Assembly: GCA_020852955.1 (NCBI GenBank)
Contig: JADYZW010000006.1
Location: 1-64,000 of the forward strand
DNA length: 64,000 nucleotides
Direction of reading: 5' to 3'
Origin: Deltaproteobacteria bacterium
GTDB taxonomy: Bacteria; Desulfobacterota; Binatia; UTPRO1
Shown here: piece after piece, positions 33,674-41,811 of the stretch
Layout of the letters: each line of letters opens with the position of its first letter
Numbering within the stretch: position 1 is the stretch's first letter
Notes under the pieces: model-generated
What the model saw: only the letters and a program-made list of their open reading frames with translations
Database searches by the model: none
What the model was told of the DNA's origin: nothing
Program-made: the position numbers and the translations under genes

Positions 33674-35152
33674 TCAACGGACAGCCGGCGCGGGCGGACG
33701 CTCGAGGAGCGCGAGGATGCCGTGGCGGACGCGGATCTCCGCGCCGACCTCGCGCGCGACGCGCTCGGCCTCCTGCTCGCGGGCGACGATGGCGGCTCCC
33801 GGCTCGGCCTCCTCCGCACAGCGCACGCGGCAGGTTCGCAAGAGCGCCGGCCCGTAGAAACCGATGATCTTTCCGAGCTGCGGCTCGCCGTACTGCACCG
33901 CATGAGTGAGCCAGACCGGACGATCACGCGGCAGGGCCGCCGCGATCGCGAGCCCCGACGCGCTGTGCTCGCGCTGTGAGCGCGAGACGTGCTCCCCGAC
34001 GATCACGACGACGAGGGCCGCGATGGCCGCCGCGCCGAGGAGCGCGACCGGCAGCGCCCGCACGCGCCGCGCGGCCCGGTGGAGCGCGAACCCGGCGGCG
34101 GCGGCGAGCGCCGGATAGAGCTGGAAAAGGTAGCGGCTCTTCTTGCCGGCGGCGGCCGAGATCACGACCAGCACGATCGCGCCGTAGACGAGCCAGAGGC
34201 GCGCCCCGAGCGATGTCCGCCCGGCGCGTCCCAGGAGCACGAGACCGACCGCCGCGACCGGCAACCACGGCCAGTACGTTCGCGCGAGCTTCGAGAAGTA
34301 CCAGAAGGGGCCTCGGCCGAGCGTGCTCGGCTCGAGCAGCACCTGGCCGATCTGGCCTCCGAAGTACCCGCGCGCGAAGTCGCTGCCCTCGTCGAGCCGG
34401 GCCGCGAGCCACGGACCGACGGTCGCGAACACCAGCACCACGCCGAGAGCGCTCCACCTCGAGAACACGCGGCGCGCCAGGACGCCGGAGTGCGCCCAGA
34501 GCACGACGGCGACGGCGACCGGAAAGAGCCCCTGCGGCCCCTTCGCGAACCAGCCGCCGATCGCCGCGATCGCGAGCCCCAGGATCGCGCTCGGCTCGGC
34601 GACCGAGCGATGCGCCGCGAGGAGGCCGAGCAGCACCCATGCCGTGACCAGGGTCTCGAGGTGCACCCCCCGGCTCCAGTGCGCGACCTCGGGCGTCGTC
34701 ACGTAGACGAGCGCCGCGAAGAACGCGACCTCCCAGCCGCCGAGGGTCCGGCGCACGAGCGCGTACACGAGCAGCGTGCAGGCGACGCCGAGCAGACCCG
34801 GCGCGAGCACCGCGGTGAAGGTGGTCCGTCCGGCGGCCGCGAAGACGAGCGCGTTCACCCAGAAGTGCAGCGGCGGCTTGTTGACGTACGGCACGCCGTT
34901 GAAGGTGAGATGCGTCCACTCGCCGGTCTCGAGCACCGTGCGCGCGATGGTCGCGTACATCGCCGGGTCGCCGTCGAGCGGCACGCGCGCGACGCCGCCG
35001 AGGCCGAGCGCGGCCGCGATGACCGCGAGCGCGCTCACGTGCGCGCCGGGCCGCGCGATCCAACGCGCGAGGGACGCGAGCCGCCCGGCGGCACCGGGAC
35101 CGGCCTCGTCGCGCGCCTCCAGGCTCGTTCCGCGTTCGCGTCCGCCCGTCAC
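33674..35152 (-). CDS. GT-C (ArnT-like, family 39) glycosyltransferase
   Basis: About 492 residues with 10 or more transmembrane helices. The first periplasmic loop carries the acidic DGDPAMYATIARTVLETGEW and NKPPLHFWVNAL segments typical of ArnT/PMT-like polyprenyl-phosphate glycosyltransferases. It transfers a sugar from a lipid carrier in the periplasm; acceptor unknown. GTG 35152 is the assumed start; GTG 35170 is also possible, and the longer open frame would overlap the divergent methyltransferase gene. A Cys pair near the C-terminus (RTCRVRCAEEA) lies in the periplasmic domain. Confidence 0.86.
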   Translation of the reverse strand: MTGGRERGTSLEARDEAGPGAAGRLASLARWIARPGAHVSALAVIAAALGLGGVARVPLDGDPAMYATIARTVLETGEWTHLTFNGVPYVNKPPLHFWVNALVFAAAGRTTFTAVLAPGLLGVACTLLVYALVRRTLGGWEVAFFAALVYVTTPEVAHWSRGVHLETLVTAWVLLGLLAAHRSVAEPSAILGLAIAAIGGWFAKGPQGLFPVAVAVVLWAHSGVLARRVFSRWSALGVVLVFATVGPWLAARLDEGSDFARGYFGGQIGQVLLEPSTLGRGPFWYFSKLARTYWPWLPVAAVGLVLLGRAGRTSLGARLWLVYGAIVLVVISAAAGKKSRYLFQLYPALAAAAGFALHRAARRVRALPVALLGAAAIAALVVVIVGEHVSRSQREHSASGLAIAAALPRDRPVWLTHAVQYGEPQLGKIIGFYGPALLRTCRVRCAEEAEPGAAIVAREQEAERVAREVGAEIRVRHGILALLERPPAPAVR

Positions 35153-35237
35153 CGCGCGCGCTTGTATCACAGACGGACGCCGCGCCACGTCGGCGCTCGT
35201 CTGGCAAGGCCGATTTCGACCTGTTAGATACCCCGCG

Positions 35238-36224
35238 ATGGAATTTCGGGAGCTCGCCCGCATCAACGGCGGCTATGCCGAAGCGCGGATCCTGCACGCC
35301 GCCGTGACGCTCGGGCTCTTCGATCGGCTCGACGCGCCCGGACGCACGGCCGCCGCGATCGCCGCGGCGGCCGGCACCGATCCCCGCGCGACCGAGCTCC
35401 TGCTGAACGCGCTGGTCGCAATGCGGGTCGTCCGCAAAGACGGCGACGTGTTCAAGGAGACCGAGGTCACCCGCACCTACCTGACGACGGCCTCACCCAC
35501 CTCGTACACGGACTACGTGCGCTTCGACGCATCGCTCTGGCCCCTCTGGGACCACCTCGCCGAGACCGTGCGCACCGGGAAGCCGGCGCGCGATCCCGAC
35601 ATGTTCCAGGCGAGCTCCGAGGACACCGCGCGCTTCATCGACGCGATGGCGAGCATCGTGGCCGCGCGCGGCGACGCGCGCGTGCTGGCCGAGACGCTCG
35701 ACCTCGGCGGCGTGCGACGGCTCCTCGACGTCGGCGGCGGTCCCGGCTCCTACGCGATCGAGATGGCGCGCCGCCATCCCCACCTGCGCGCGACCATCTT
35801 CGATCTGCCGGGCACGCTTGCCGTCACGCGCCGCTACATCGAGGCGAGCGGGGTCGGCGACCGGATCGAGCTCGTCGCCGGCGACTACCTCCGCGATCCC
35901 CTGCCGACTGGCTACGATCTCGTCTTCCTTTCGAACGTCATCCACGGCGAGGACGAGGAGACCAACCGCGCGCTCATGCGAAAGATCCGCGGCGCGCTCG
36001 TCGCGGGCGGACGCGTGATGATCAAGGATCACGTGACCGACGAGTCCGGCACGAGCCCGGCGCCGGCCGCGATCTTCTCGATCGCCATGCTGCTCTTCAC
36101 GCGCGGCCGCGACTACGCCTTCGCCGAGATCCGCGAGTGGCTGCTCGCCGCCGGCTTCGCACGCGCCGAAGCCGACGTCCTGCCGCCCGGCCTCGTCTCC
36201 ACGCTGGTCGTCGGCCACGCATGA
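35238..36224 (+). CDS. SAM-dependent O-methyltransferase (plant-type fold)
   Basis: 328 residues. An N-terminal winged-helix dimerisation domain (ARINGGYAEARILHAAVTLG) precedes a Methyltransf_2 catalytic domain with SAM motif LLDVGGGPGSYAIEMA and DLPGTLAVTRRYIE, followed by VFLSNVIHGEDEE. Related proteins methylate aromatic or tetrapyrrole-type small molecules; substrate unknown. It starts at ATG 35238 and its stop overlaps the next gene (ATGA), heading a four-gene set to 39252. Confidence 0.9.
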   Translation: MEFRELARINGGYAEARILHAAVTLGLFDRLDAPGRTAAAIAAAAGTDPRATELLLNALVAMRVVRKDGDVFKETEVTRTYLTTASPTSYTDYVRFDASLWPLWDHLAETVRTGKPARDPDMFQASSEDTARFIDAMASIVAARGDARVLAETLDLGGVRRLLDVGGGPGSYAIEMARRHPHLRATIFDLPGTLAVTRRYIEASGVGDRIELVAGDYLRDPLPTGYDLVFLSNVIHGEDEETNRALMRKIRGALVAGGRVMIKDHVTDESGTSPAPAAIFSIAMLLFTRGRDYAFAEIREWLLAAGFARAEADVLPPGLVSTLVVGHA

Positions 36225-37510
36225 CCGCGGCCGAACGCAAGGACGGCGGCGCGCGCTTCTGCCCCTCGTGCGGCGAGCGCCTGCAGCCGACGGCTCGCTT
36301 CTGCCCGGGCTGTGGACAGGCCGCCGACAGCGCGCCCGCGGCCGCCGCGAGCCTGCGCGATCAGTGGCCCGGCCTCGTGGTGCTCGGCGTCTTCCTCGCG
36401 GCCGGGCTGCTGGTGTGGATCGGCGTCCTCCGGCCGGGTCCCGCGCCGTCGAGCGCGCCCGGGCGCGGCCGGGCGGCGGCGCCGGCGGGCGGCGGCGCCG
36501 GCGGCGGCGTGATGCCGGCCGAGCATCCGCCGGTCGGCCTGCCCGACGAAGCCAAGGGGTTCGTCTCCCAGCTCGCCGAGAAGGCGAACGCGGCGCCGCA
36601 GGACGTCGCCGCGTGGAAGAGCCTCGCGCAGGTGCAGGCGCGCGCCGCCGAGATGGACCCGAGCTACGGCGAGCAGGCGCTCGCATCGTGGCAGCACGTG
36701 CTCTCGATCGCCCCCGCCGACGCCGACGCGATCCGGGGCCTCGGCAACGCGTACTACGACCGCCAGAAGTTCGACCTGGCCGCGCTGCAGTACGAGCGCT
36801 ACCTCGCGAAGAACCCCGACGACGCGAGTGTGCGCACCGACCTCGCGACCACGTACCTCTACCAACGGCAGGTCGACAAGGCGATCGCGGGCTATCAGCA
36901 GGCGATCGCGTCGAAGCCGACGTTCCTACAGGCGCACTTCAATCTCGGCCTCGCCTACGAGGCGAAGGGCGAGCGCGAGAAGGCCATGGCCTCGCTCGAC
37001 AAGGCCCGCGAGCTCGCGACGGACGACGACACGCGGACCCGCATCGACCGCGTGAAGACGCAGCTCTCCGCCACGCTTCCGGGCGCGGCGGCCGCGACCA
37101 TCGCGGCCGGCGGCACCGCGGCGCCGCCGGCGGCCGGCGCGCCGACGGACGGCGGTATGGCGGGCACGCCGGCGCCGCCGCATCCGGGCGTCGGCGCGCC
37201 GCCGGCCGGGGCCGCCGCGGAGAGCGCGGCCGGCACGGACTTTCCGAGCCGGGTCGAGGCGCAGCTCCGCGCGCACCAGATTCTCGGTCCAAAGATCCGG
37301 AGCATCGAGTGGCCCGATCCGACCCGCGCCCGCGTCCTCGTCGCCGACTTCCCGATGGCGAGCATGCCGGAGTTCGCGCGCACCATGTTCCGCGCGCGCC
37401 TCGAGGCCATCCTGTCCGACACCAAGGCGAGGTTCGCGGTCACCGACCCCCGCACCATCGAGATCGCCGACGCGGCGAGCGGGACCGCGATGGAAACGGT
37501 CACGAAGTAG
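36221..37510 (+). CDS. Zinc-ribbon, single-TM, TPR-repeat protein
   Basis: 429 residues. The N-terminal zinc ribbon has two CxxC pairs (FCPSCGERLQPTARFCPGCG, about 13-32), followed by one TM (about 50-67), a Gly/Ala/Pro linker, TPR repeats (about 125-290; DADAIRGLGNAYYDRQKFDL, AHFNLGLAYEAKGEREKAM), a second Ala/Pro/Gly linker and a small C-terminal domain (about 345-429). The zinc ribbon is presumably cytoplasmic and the TPRs outside, a scaffold arrangement. Function unknown. It overlaps the preceding methyltransferase by 4 bases and abuts the next gene directly. Confidence 0.85.
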   Translation: MTAAERKDGGARFCPSCGERLQPTARFCPGCGQAADSAPAAAASLRDQWPGLVVLGVFLAAGLLVWIGVLRPGPAPSSAPGRGRAAAPAGGGAGGGVMPAEHPPVGLPDEAKGFVSQLAEKANAAPQDVAAWKSLAQVQARAAEMDPSYGEQALASWQHVLSIAPADADAIRGLGNAYYDRQKFDLAALQYERYLAKNPDDASVRTDLATTYLYQRQVDKAIAGYQQAIASKPTFLQAHFNLGLAYEAKGEREKAMASLDKARELATDDDTRTRIDRVKTQLSATLPGAAAATIAAGGTAAPPAAGAPTDGGMAGTPAPPHPGVGAPPAGAAAESAAGTDFPSRVEAQLRAHQILGPKIRSIEWPDPTRARVLVADFPMASMPEFARTMFRARLEAILSDTKARFAVTDPRTIEIADAASGTAMETVTK

Positions 37511-38251
37511 ATGCAGCCGGACTTCTACGCCGAGTACTCGCAGATCGAGGATACGCACTGGTGGTTCCGCGGCCGGCGGGAGATCTTCACGCGCCTCCTG
37601 GCGCCGCTCGGTGTGAAGCCGCTGCGCATGCTCGACATCGGCTTCGGCACCGGCGCCATGCTGAGGTTCCTCGAGCCGTACGGATCCGTGATCGGGATGG
37701 ACATGTCGGTCGAGGCGATCCGCTTCGCGCGGACGCGCGTCGCGTGTCCGATGTTCCTCGGCAGCATCACCCACGTTCCGATCGCCAGCGCCGCCTTCGA
37801 CCTCGTGACGGCCTTCGACATCGTCGAGCACGTCGAGGACGACCGCGCGGCGTTCGTCGAGCTGGCCCGCGTCTGCCGCCCGGGCGGCCACGTGCTCGTC
37901 ACCGTCCCGGCGTTCCAGTTCCTCTGGGGGAACCAGGACGTCGTGAGCCATCACCGGCGCCGCTACACGCGCGCCGAGCTCGGCGCGCGCATGCGATCCG
38001 CGGGTCTCGCGCCCCGCCGCTTGTCGTACTTCAACGCGATCCTCTTCCCGGTGGTCGCCGCCGTGCGGGTCGCGCGCCGGCTGCGCGGCGAGCCGCCGTC
38101 CGACGAGGTGAAGTCGGACTTCACGATGACGAAGCCCGGGCCCGTGAACGACGCCCTGGCGCGCGTCTTCGGCGCCGAAGGGCGCTGGCTCGCGCGCTGG
38201 CGGCTGCCCGTCGGCGTGTCCCTCGTCTGCCTCGCCGAGCGTCCGGCCTAG
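37511..38251 (+). CDS. Class I SAM-dependent methyltransferase
   Basis: 246 residues. It opens MQPDFYAEYSQIEDTHWWFR, a pattern of methyltransferases in polysaccharide and lipid-carrier loci. Motif I is LDIGFGTGAM (41-50) and motif post-I MDMSVEAIRFA; FDIVEHVEDD follows. The acceptor is unknown. It starts on the base after the previous stop and is 2 bases before the GT2 gene, so the three form an operon. Confidence 0.9.
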   Translation: MQPDFYAEYSQIEDTHWWFRGRREIFTRLLAPLGVKPLRMLDIGFGTGAMLRFLEPYGSVIGMDMSVEAIRFARTRVACPMFLGSITHVPIASAAFDLVTAFDIVEHVEDDRAAFVELARVCRPGGHVLVTVPAFQFLWGNQDVVSHHRRRYTRAELGARMRSAGLAPRRLSYFNAILFPVVAAVRVARRLRGEPPSDEVKSDFTMTKPGPVNDALARVFGAEGRWLARWRLPVGVSLVCLAERPA

Positions 38252-38253
38252 CC

Positions 38254-39252
38254 ATGGCGTCGAGCGAGCCCGGGAGCGAGCGCATGGGCGCCTCGACCGC
38301 CGCGGCGAGCGCGGCTCCGGAGCTGTCGGTGATCGTCCCGACCTTCAACGAGCGCGCCGTGCTCCCGGAACTGCTCCAGCGGCTCGTCGCCGTGCTGGAA
38401 GAGGCGGCGCCCGACTACGAGATCGTGTTCGTCGACGACGGCTCGATCGACGAGTCGCCCGCGATCCTCCTCGATGCCGCCGACCGGAACGCGCGGCTCC
38501 GCGTCCTGCGCTTCAGCCGGAACTTCGGCCACCAGGCCGCGGTGACGGCCGGCATCGAGCACGCGCGCGGCCGCGCCGTGGTCGTGATCGACGCCGACCT
38601 GCAGGACCCGCCGGAGGTGATTCCGGAGCTCGTCGCCAAGTGGCGCGAGGGATGGGAGGTGGTGTCGGCCGTGCGCACCGAACGCCCCGGTGAGAGCGCG
38701 CTCCGGCTCTTCCTCATCCGCACTTTCTACCGGGTGCTGAAACGAATCGCGTCCGTCGACATGACGCCCGACGTCGGCGACTTCCGCCTGCTCGACCGCC
38801 GCGTCGCCGACGCCCTCAATCGGATGCCGGAACGCAATCGCTACGTTCGCGGGCTCATTCGCTGGCTCGGCTTCCGCCACGCCGAAGTCGGGTACAAGCG
38901 CGCCGAGCGCTTCGCGGGCGAGACGAAGTATCCCTATACCAAGCTCGTCCGCCTGGCGCTCGACGGCGTGACCGCATTCTCGACCTTCCCGCTGCAGCTC
39001 GTCGCGTGGATGGGCTTCGCCGTCTTCGGATTGAGCCTGCTCCTCGCCGCCTACGGGATCGTCGGCCGCCTCTTCGGCGGCGCGACGCCCCCGGGGTGGA
39101 CGTCGGTGTTCGTCGCCGTCGCCCTCCTCTCCGGCATCCAGCTCGTCGCGCTCGGCATCCTCGGCGCCTACGTGAGCCGCATCTTCGAAGAAGTGAAAGG
39201 CCGGCCGCTCTACGTGATCGCGACCGACACCGCCCGCGACCGCGAGCGGTAG
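38254..39252 (+). CDS. Polyprenyl-phosphate glycosyltransferase (GT2, DPM1/GtrB-like)
   Basis: 332 residues. The GT2 domain shows SVIVPTFNERAVLPELL, VFVDDGSIDESP, and DADLQDPPEVIPELV (metal-binding DAD). Two C-terminal TM helices (about 245-270 and 285-310) anchor it, as in GtrB/ArnC. Such enzymes load a sugar onto undecaprenyl phosphate for later transfer by GT-C enzymes such as the one at 33674-35152; the link is inferred. The first about 20 residues are an Ala/Ser-rich extension; ATG 38284 is an alternative start. Confidence 0.92.
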   Translation: MASSEPGSERMGASTAAASAAPELSVIVPTFNERAVLPELLQRLVAVLEEAAPDYEIVFVDDGSIDESPAILLDAADRNARLRVLRFSRNFGHQAAVTAGIEHARGRAVVVIDADLQDPPEVIPELVAKWREGWEVVSAVRTERPGESALRLFLIRTFYRVLKRIASVDMTPDVGDFRLLDRRVADALNRMPERNRYVRGLIRWLGFRHAEVGYKRAERFAGETKYPYTKLVRLALDGVTAFSTFPLQLVAWMGFAVFGLSLLLAAYGIVGRLFGGATPPGWTSVFVAVALLSGIQLVALGILGAYVSRIFEEVKGRPLYVIATDTARDRER

Positions 39253-39388
39253 CCCCCTCGACGCCGGCGGCGCCGGCGGCAGTCGTCGCGTCGCCCCCGC
39301 GCCCGCGGCGGCGTCCCGAGGAGACGGGACCCGCGTCCCGGGCCCTTCTTGGTTGACTGGACCGATCGCGTGGGTGGAGAGTGCGTCC

Positions 39389-40024
39389 ATGACCACTCGA
39401 GAACGGCTCGTGATGTTCGTCGGCGCGACCCTGCTGATCGTCGCGTCGGGGCAGGGAGCGGCTCAGGAGCGGGACCACCTCACCTGCTTCACGGTCAAGG
39501 ACCTCGACGCCACCGCGGCGCCGGCGATCGCGCGCCTGGAGCACCAGCTCGGCACCGCGACCGACTGCAAGGTCGCCGCCCGCACCCGCCTGCTTTGCGA
39601 GGAGAGCGCCGTCAACGACGGCGACGACCCGAACGGCGGCCCCGCGCAGCGCTTCCTCTGCCACCGCGTGAAGTGCACGACCGCCACGCCGCCCGTGAAG
39701 GGCCGGCAGCTCTCCGTTGCCGACGGCGCCACGCCGTCGGGCCGGTTGCTCGTGCTCGGGCGCGAGGAGATGGTCTGCGCGCCGTTCGCGCTCACGGGCG
39801 TCGGGAGCGGCTCGACGTGCAGGGGCAACGATGAGTGCCCGGCCAGCGCCTATTGCGCGAAGGGCCGCGGGCGCTGTGACGACAACGGATCGTGCGCCGT
39901 CCGCCCGAGCGCCTGCGTGCAGGTCTACGACCCCGTCTGCGGGTGCGACGGCCTGACCTACTCGAACGCCTGCGTCGCGGCGAGCCTCGGAGCGAACGTC
40001 GATCGTCGAGGCGCCTGCCCGTGA
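39389..40024 (+). CDS. Secreted Cys-rich protein with Kazal-type domain
   Basis: 211 residues. A signal peptide (LVMFVGATLLIVASGQG, cleavage near GAA-QE) precedes a Cys-containing middle region and a C-terminal Kazal-type serine-protease-inhibitor domain (CVQVYDPVCGCDGLTYSNAC, about 178-197). An EGF-like or DUF-type Cys cluster (CRGNDECPASAYCAKGRGRC) lies just before. ATG 39389 is preferred over the in-frame 39353. The target protease is unknown; export to periplasm or outside is expected. Confidence 0.85.
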   Translation: MTTRERLVMFVGATLLIVASGQGAAQERDHLTCFTVKDLDATAAPAIARLEHQLGTATDCKVAARTRLLCEESAVNDGDDPNGGPAQRFLCHRVKCTTATPPVKGRQLSVADGATPSGRLLVLGREEMVCAPFALTGVGSGSTCRGNDECPASAYCAKGRGRCDDNGSCAVRPSACVQVYDPVCGCDGLTYSNACVAASLGANVDRRGACP

Positions 40025-40074
40025 AGCCCGGGCGCTGGCCGGGCCAATCTTCGGGTCGGTAGCGGCGCGCGGCG

Positions 40075-40794
40075 CTACATCGTCACGGCCGCCAGCCACT
40101 CCACGAGCGGCGCCGCCTTCTTCGCGCGCGCCACGAGTTCGTCGACGAGCTTCGGCGACGTGAGGAGCGCGCGTCCGGGCCCGGGAAACGACACGATCAA
40201 GCCCTTCCGGCGCAGGAGATCGGCACGCGGATGCCCGGGATCGAAGCCGCGCGGGACCCGCCGCGTCTCCTCGTACGAGCCGACGGTGAAGCCGGCGCGT
40301 CCGAGGGAGCCGACGATCCTCGCGATCTCCGCGCCCTGCTTCGCGTCGTCGACGGCGGCGCGGAAGCGCCGCAGCTGCTCGCCGTCCATCATGTACTGCC
40401 CTGCGCACGCGAAGAACTCGCGAGCAGCGACGTGGAGGTAGAGCGCCGCCGCGCCCGACGGACCGGCGTCGCTCCCTGCGATCCCGAGATAGCCGCCGAT
40501 GTGGGTCTTGTACGGCGATTTGTCCTTCGAGAACCGCACGTCACGATAGATACGGAACACCTTCGGCGCGGCGATCTCCTCGTGGGCGTAACGCGGCGCG
40601 AGCTTCTCGCGAACGGCGGCGAGGAGCGCCTTCATCGGCGCCAGCCAGCCTGCCTCGTACTCGTCGCGGTTCGCGGCGAACCACTCGCGGTCCTGGTTCC
40701 TAGCGAGCTTCGCGAAGAAGCGCGCCTCGCGGTCGGCGAACCCGACGAAGCGCGCGGTCGATCCCGCGGCGTCGGATCGCTTGGTCTTCGGCAT
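40075..40794 (-). CDS. DUF2461 (TIGR02453) family protein
   Basis: 239 residues with the DUF2461 features ARFFAKLARNQDREWFAANR, PKVFRIYRDVRFSKDKSPYK and YLHVAAREFFACAGQYM. The family is widespread and uncharacterised. ATG 40794 gives the family start; an upstream in-frame start would add only low-complexity sequence. It is encoded divergently from the AAA+ gene at 40941. Confidence 0.9.
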   Translation of the reverse strand: MPKTKRSDAAGSTARFVGFADREARFFAKLARNQDREWFAANRDEYEAGWLAPMKALLAAVREKLAPRYAHEEIAAPKVFRIYRDVRFSKDKSPYKTHIGGYLGIAGSDAGPSGAAALYLHVAAREFFACAGQYMMDGEQLRRFRAAVDDAKQGAEIARIVGSLGRAGFTVGSYEETRRVPRGFDPGHPRADLLRRKGLIVSFPGPGRALLTSPKLVDELVARAKKAAPLVEWLAAVTM

Positions 40795-40940
40795 GACGCC
40801 CGCTGTACGCGCGACGACCGAACGACGCAATGCCCGGCGGTCGTCCTCGACGCGGGCGGCCGGACGCGGCCGCCGGGTGCGGCGACCCGGCGGCGGCGCG
40901 GATTGCTTGGCCGCCGGGCCGCCCCTAGAATCGTGCGCTC

Positions 40941-41735
40941 ATGGTGGCGCCCTACTACCTCCCGATCGGCGACGAGATCGAGGTCTTCACCGCCGCGTAC
41001 GCGAAGCGCCTGCCGATCCTCCTCAAGGGACCGACGGGCTGCGGTAAGACCCGCTTCGTCGAGTACATGGCCGCGAAGCTGCATCCGGAGCGGACGCGCG
41101 GCGAACAGCTCGTCACGGTCGCCTGCCACGAGGATCTGACCGGCAGCGACCTCGTCGGCCGCTACCTCATCGAGGGCGACGCGACCGTGTGGATCGACGG
41201 CCCGCTCACGCAGGCGGTGAAGCACGGGGCGATCTGCTACCTCGACGAGATCGTCGAGGCGCGCAAGGACACGATCGTCCTGATCCATCCCCTCACCGAC
41301 CACCGCCGCATCCTGCCAATCGACAAGAAGGGCGAGATCCTCGAGGCCCACCCCGACTTCCTGCTCGTCATCTCCTACAACCCCGGCTACCAGAGCGTGC
41401 TCAAGGATCTGAAGCAGTCCACCCGGCAGCGCTTTGTGAGCCTCGAGTTCGACTACCCGCCGCGCGACAAGGAAGCGCAGATCGTCGCCCACGAGGGCGC
41501 GACCGACATGGACACCGCGCTCGAGCTCGCGACGCTCGGCGAGAAGGTCCGGAACCTCCGCGGCGGCGGGCTTTCCGAGGGCGTCAGCACGCGCCTCCTC
41601 ATCTACGCCGCCAAGCTCATCGCAAACGGCATCCCGGCACGGCGCGCCTGCACGGCCGCGATCAGCCGCTCGCTCACCGACGACGCCGAGATGCGCCGCG
41701 CGCTCGACGAAATGGTGGCGTCGATCTTCCCGTAG
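40941..41735 (+). CDS. cbbQ: MoxR-type AAA+ ATPase, CbbQ/NorQ-like
   Basis: 264 residues. Walker A GPTGCGKT (30-37), Walker [11 protein letters not shown], and sensor ISYNPGYQS; the CbbQ_C region (LPRE-like end [19 protein letters not shown]) is present. CbbQ/NirQ/NorQ ATPases act with a VWA partner to remodel or activate enzymes such as RuBisCO or NO reductase. The VWA partner follows 77 bases downstream, but neither RuBisCO nor nor genes are in the window, so the client is unknown. The symbol is by family only. Confidence 0.88.
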   Translation: MVAPYYLPIGDEIEVFTAAYAKRLPILLKGPTGCGKTRFVEYMAAKLHPERTRGEQLVTVACHEDLTGSDLVGRYLIEGDATVWIDGPLTQAVKHGAICYLDEIVEARKDTIVLIHPLTDHRRILPIDKKGEILEAHPDFLLVISYNPGYQSVLKDLKQSTRQRFVSLEFDYPPRDKEAQIVAHEGATDMDTALELATLGEKVRNLRGGGLSEGVSTRLLIYAAKLIANGIPARRACTAAISRSLTDDAEMRRALDEMVASIFP

Positions 41736-41811
41736 AACGAAGATCCGACGGTCGAGAAAGGCTCGGACGTGAGCGACGAAGTCGATGAGCGTTTCTCGAC
41801 CGGCTGAGCCC

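Noticed and set aside
40026..40043. Hairpin GCCCGG...CCGGGC after the Kazal gene as a terminator
   Set aside because: Stem is short and is not followed by a T run; such hairpins are common by chance in DNA of this composition.
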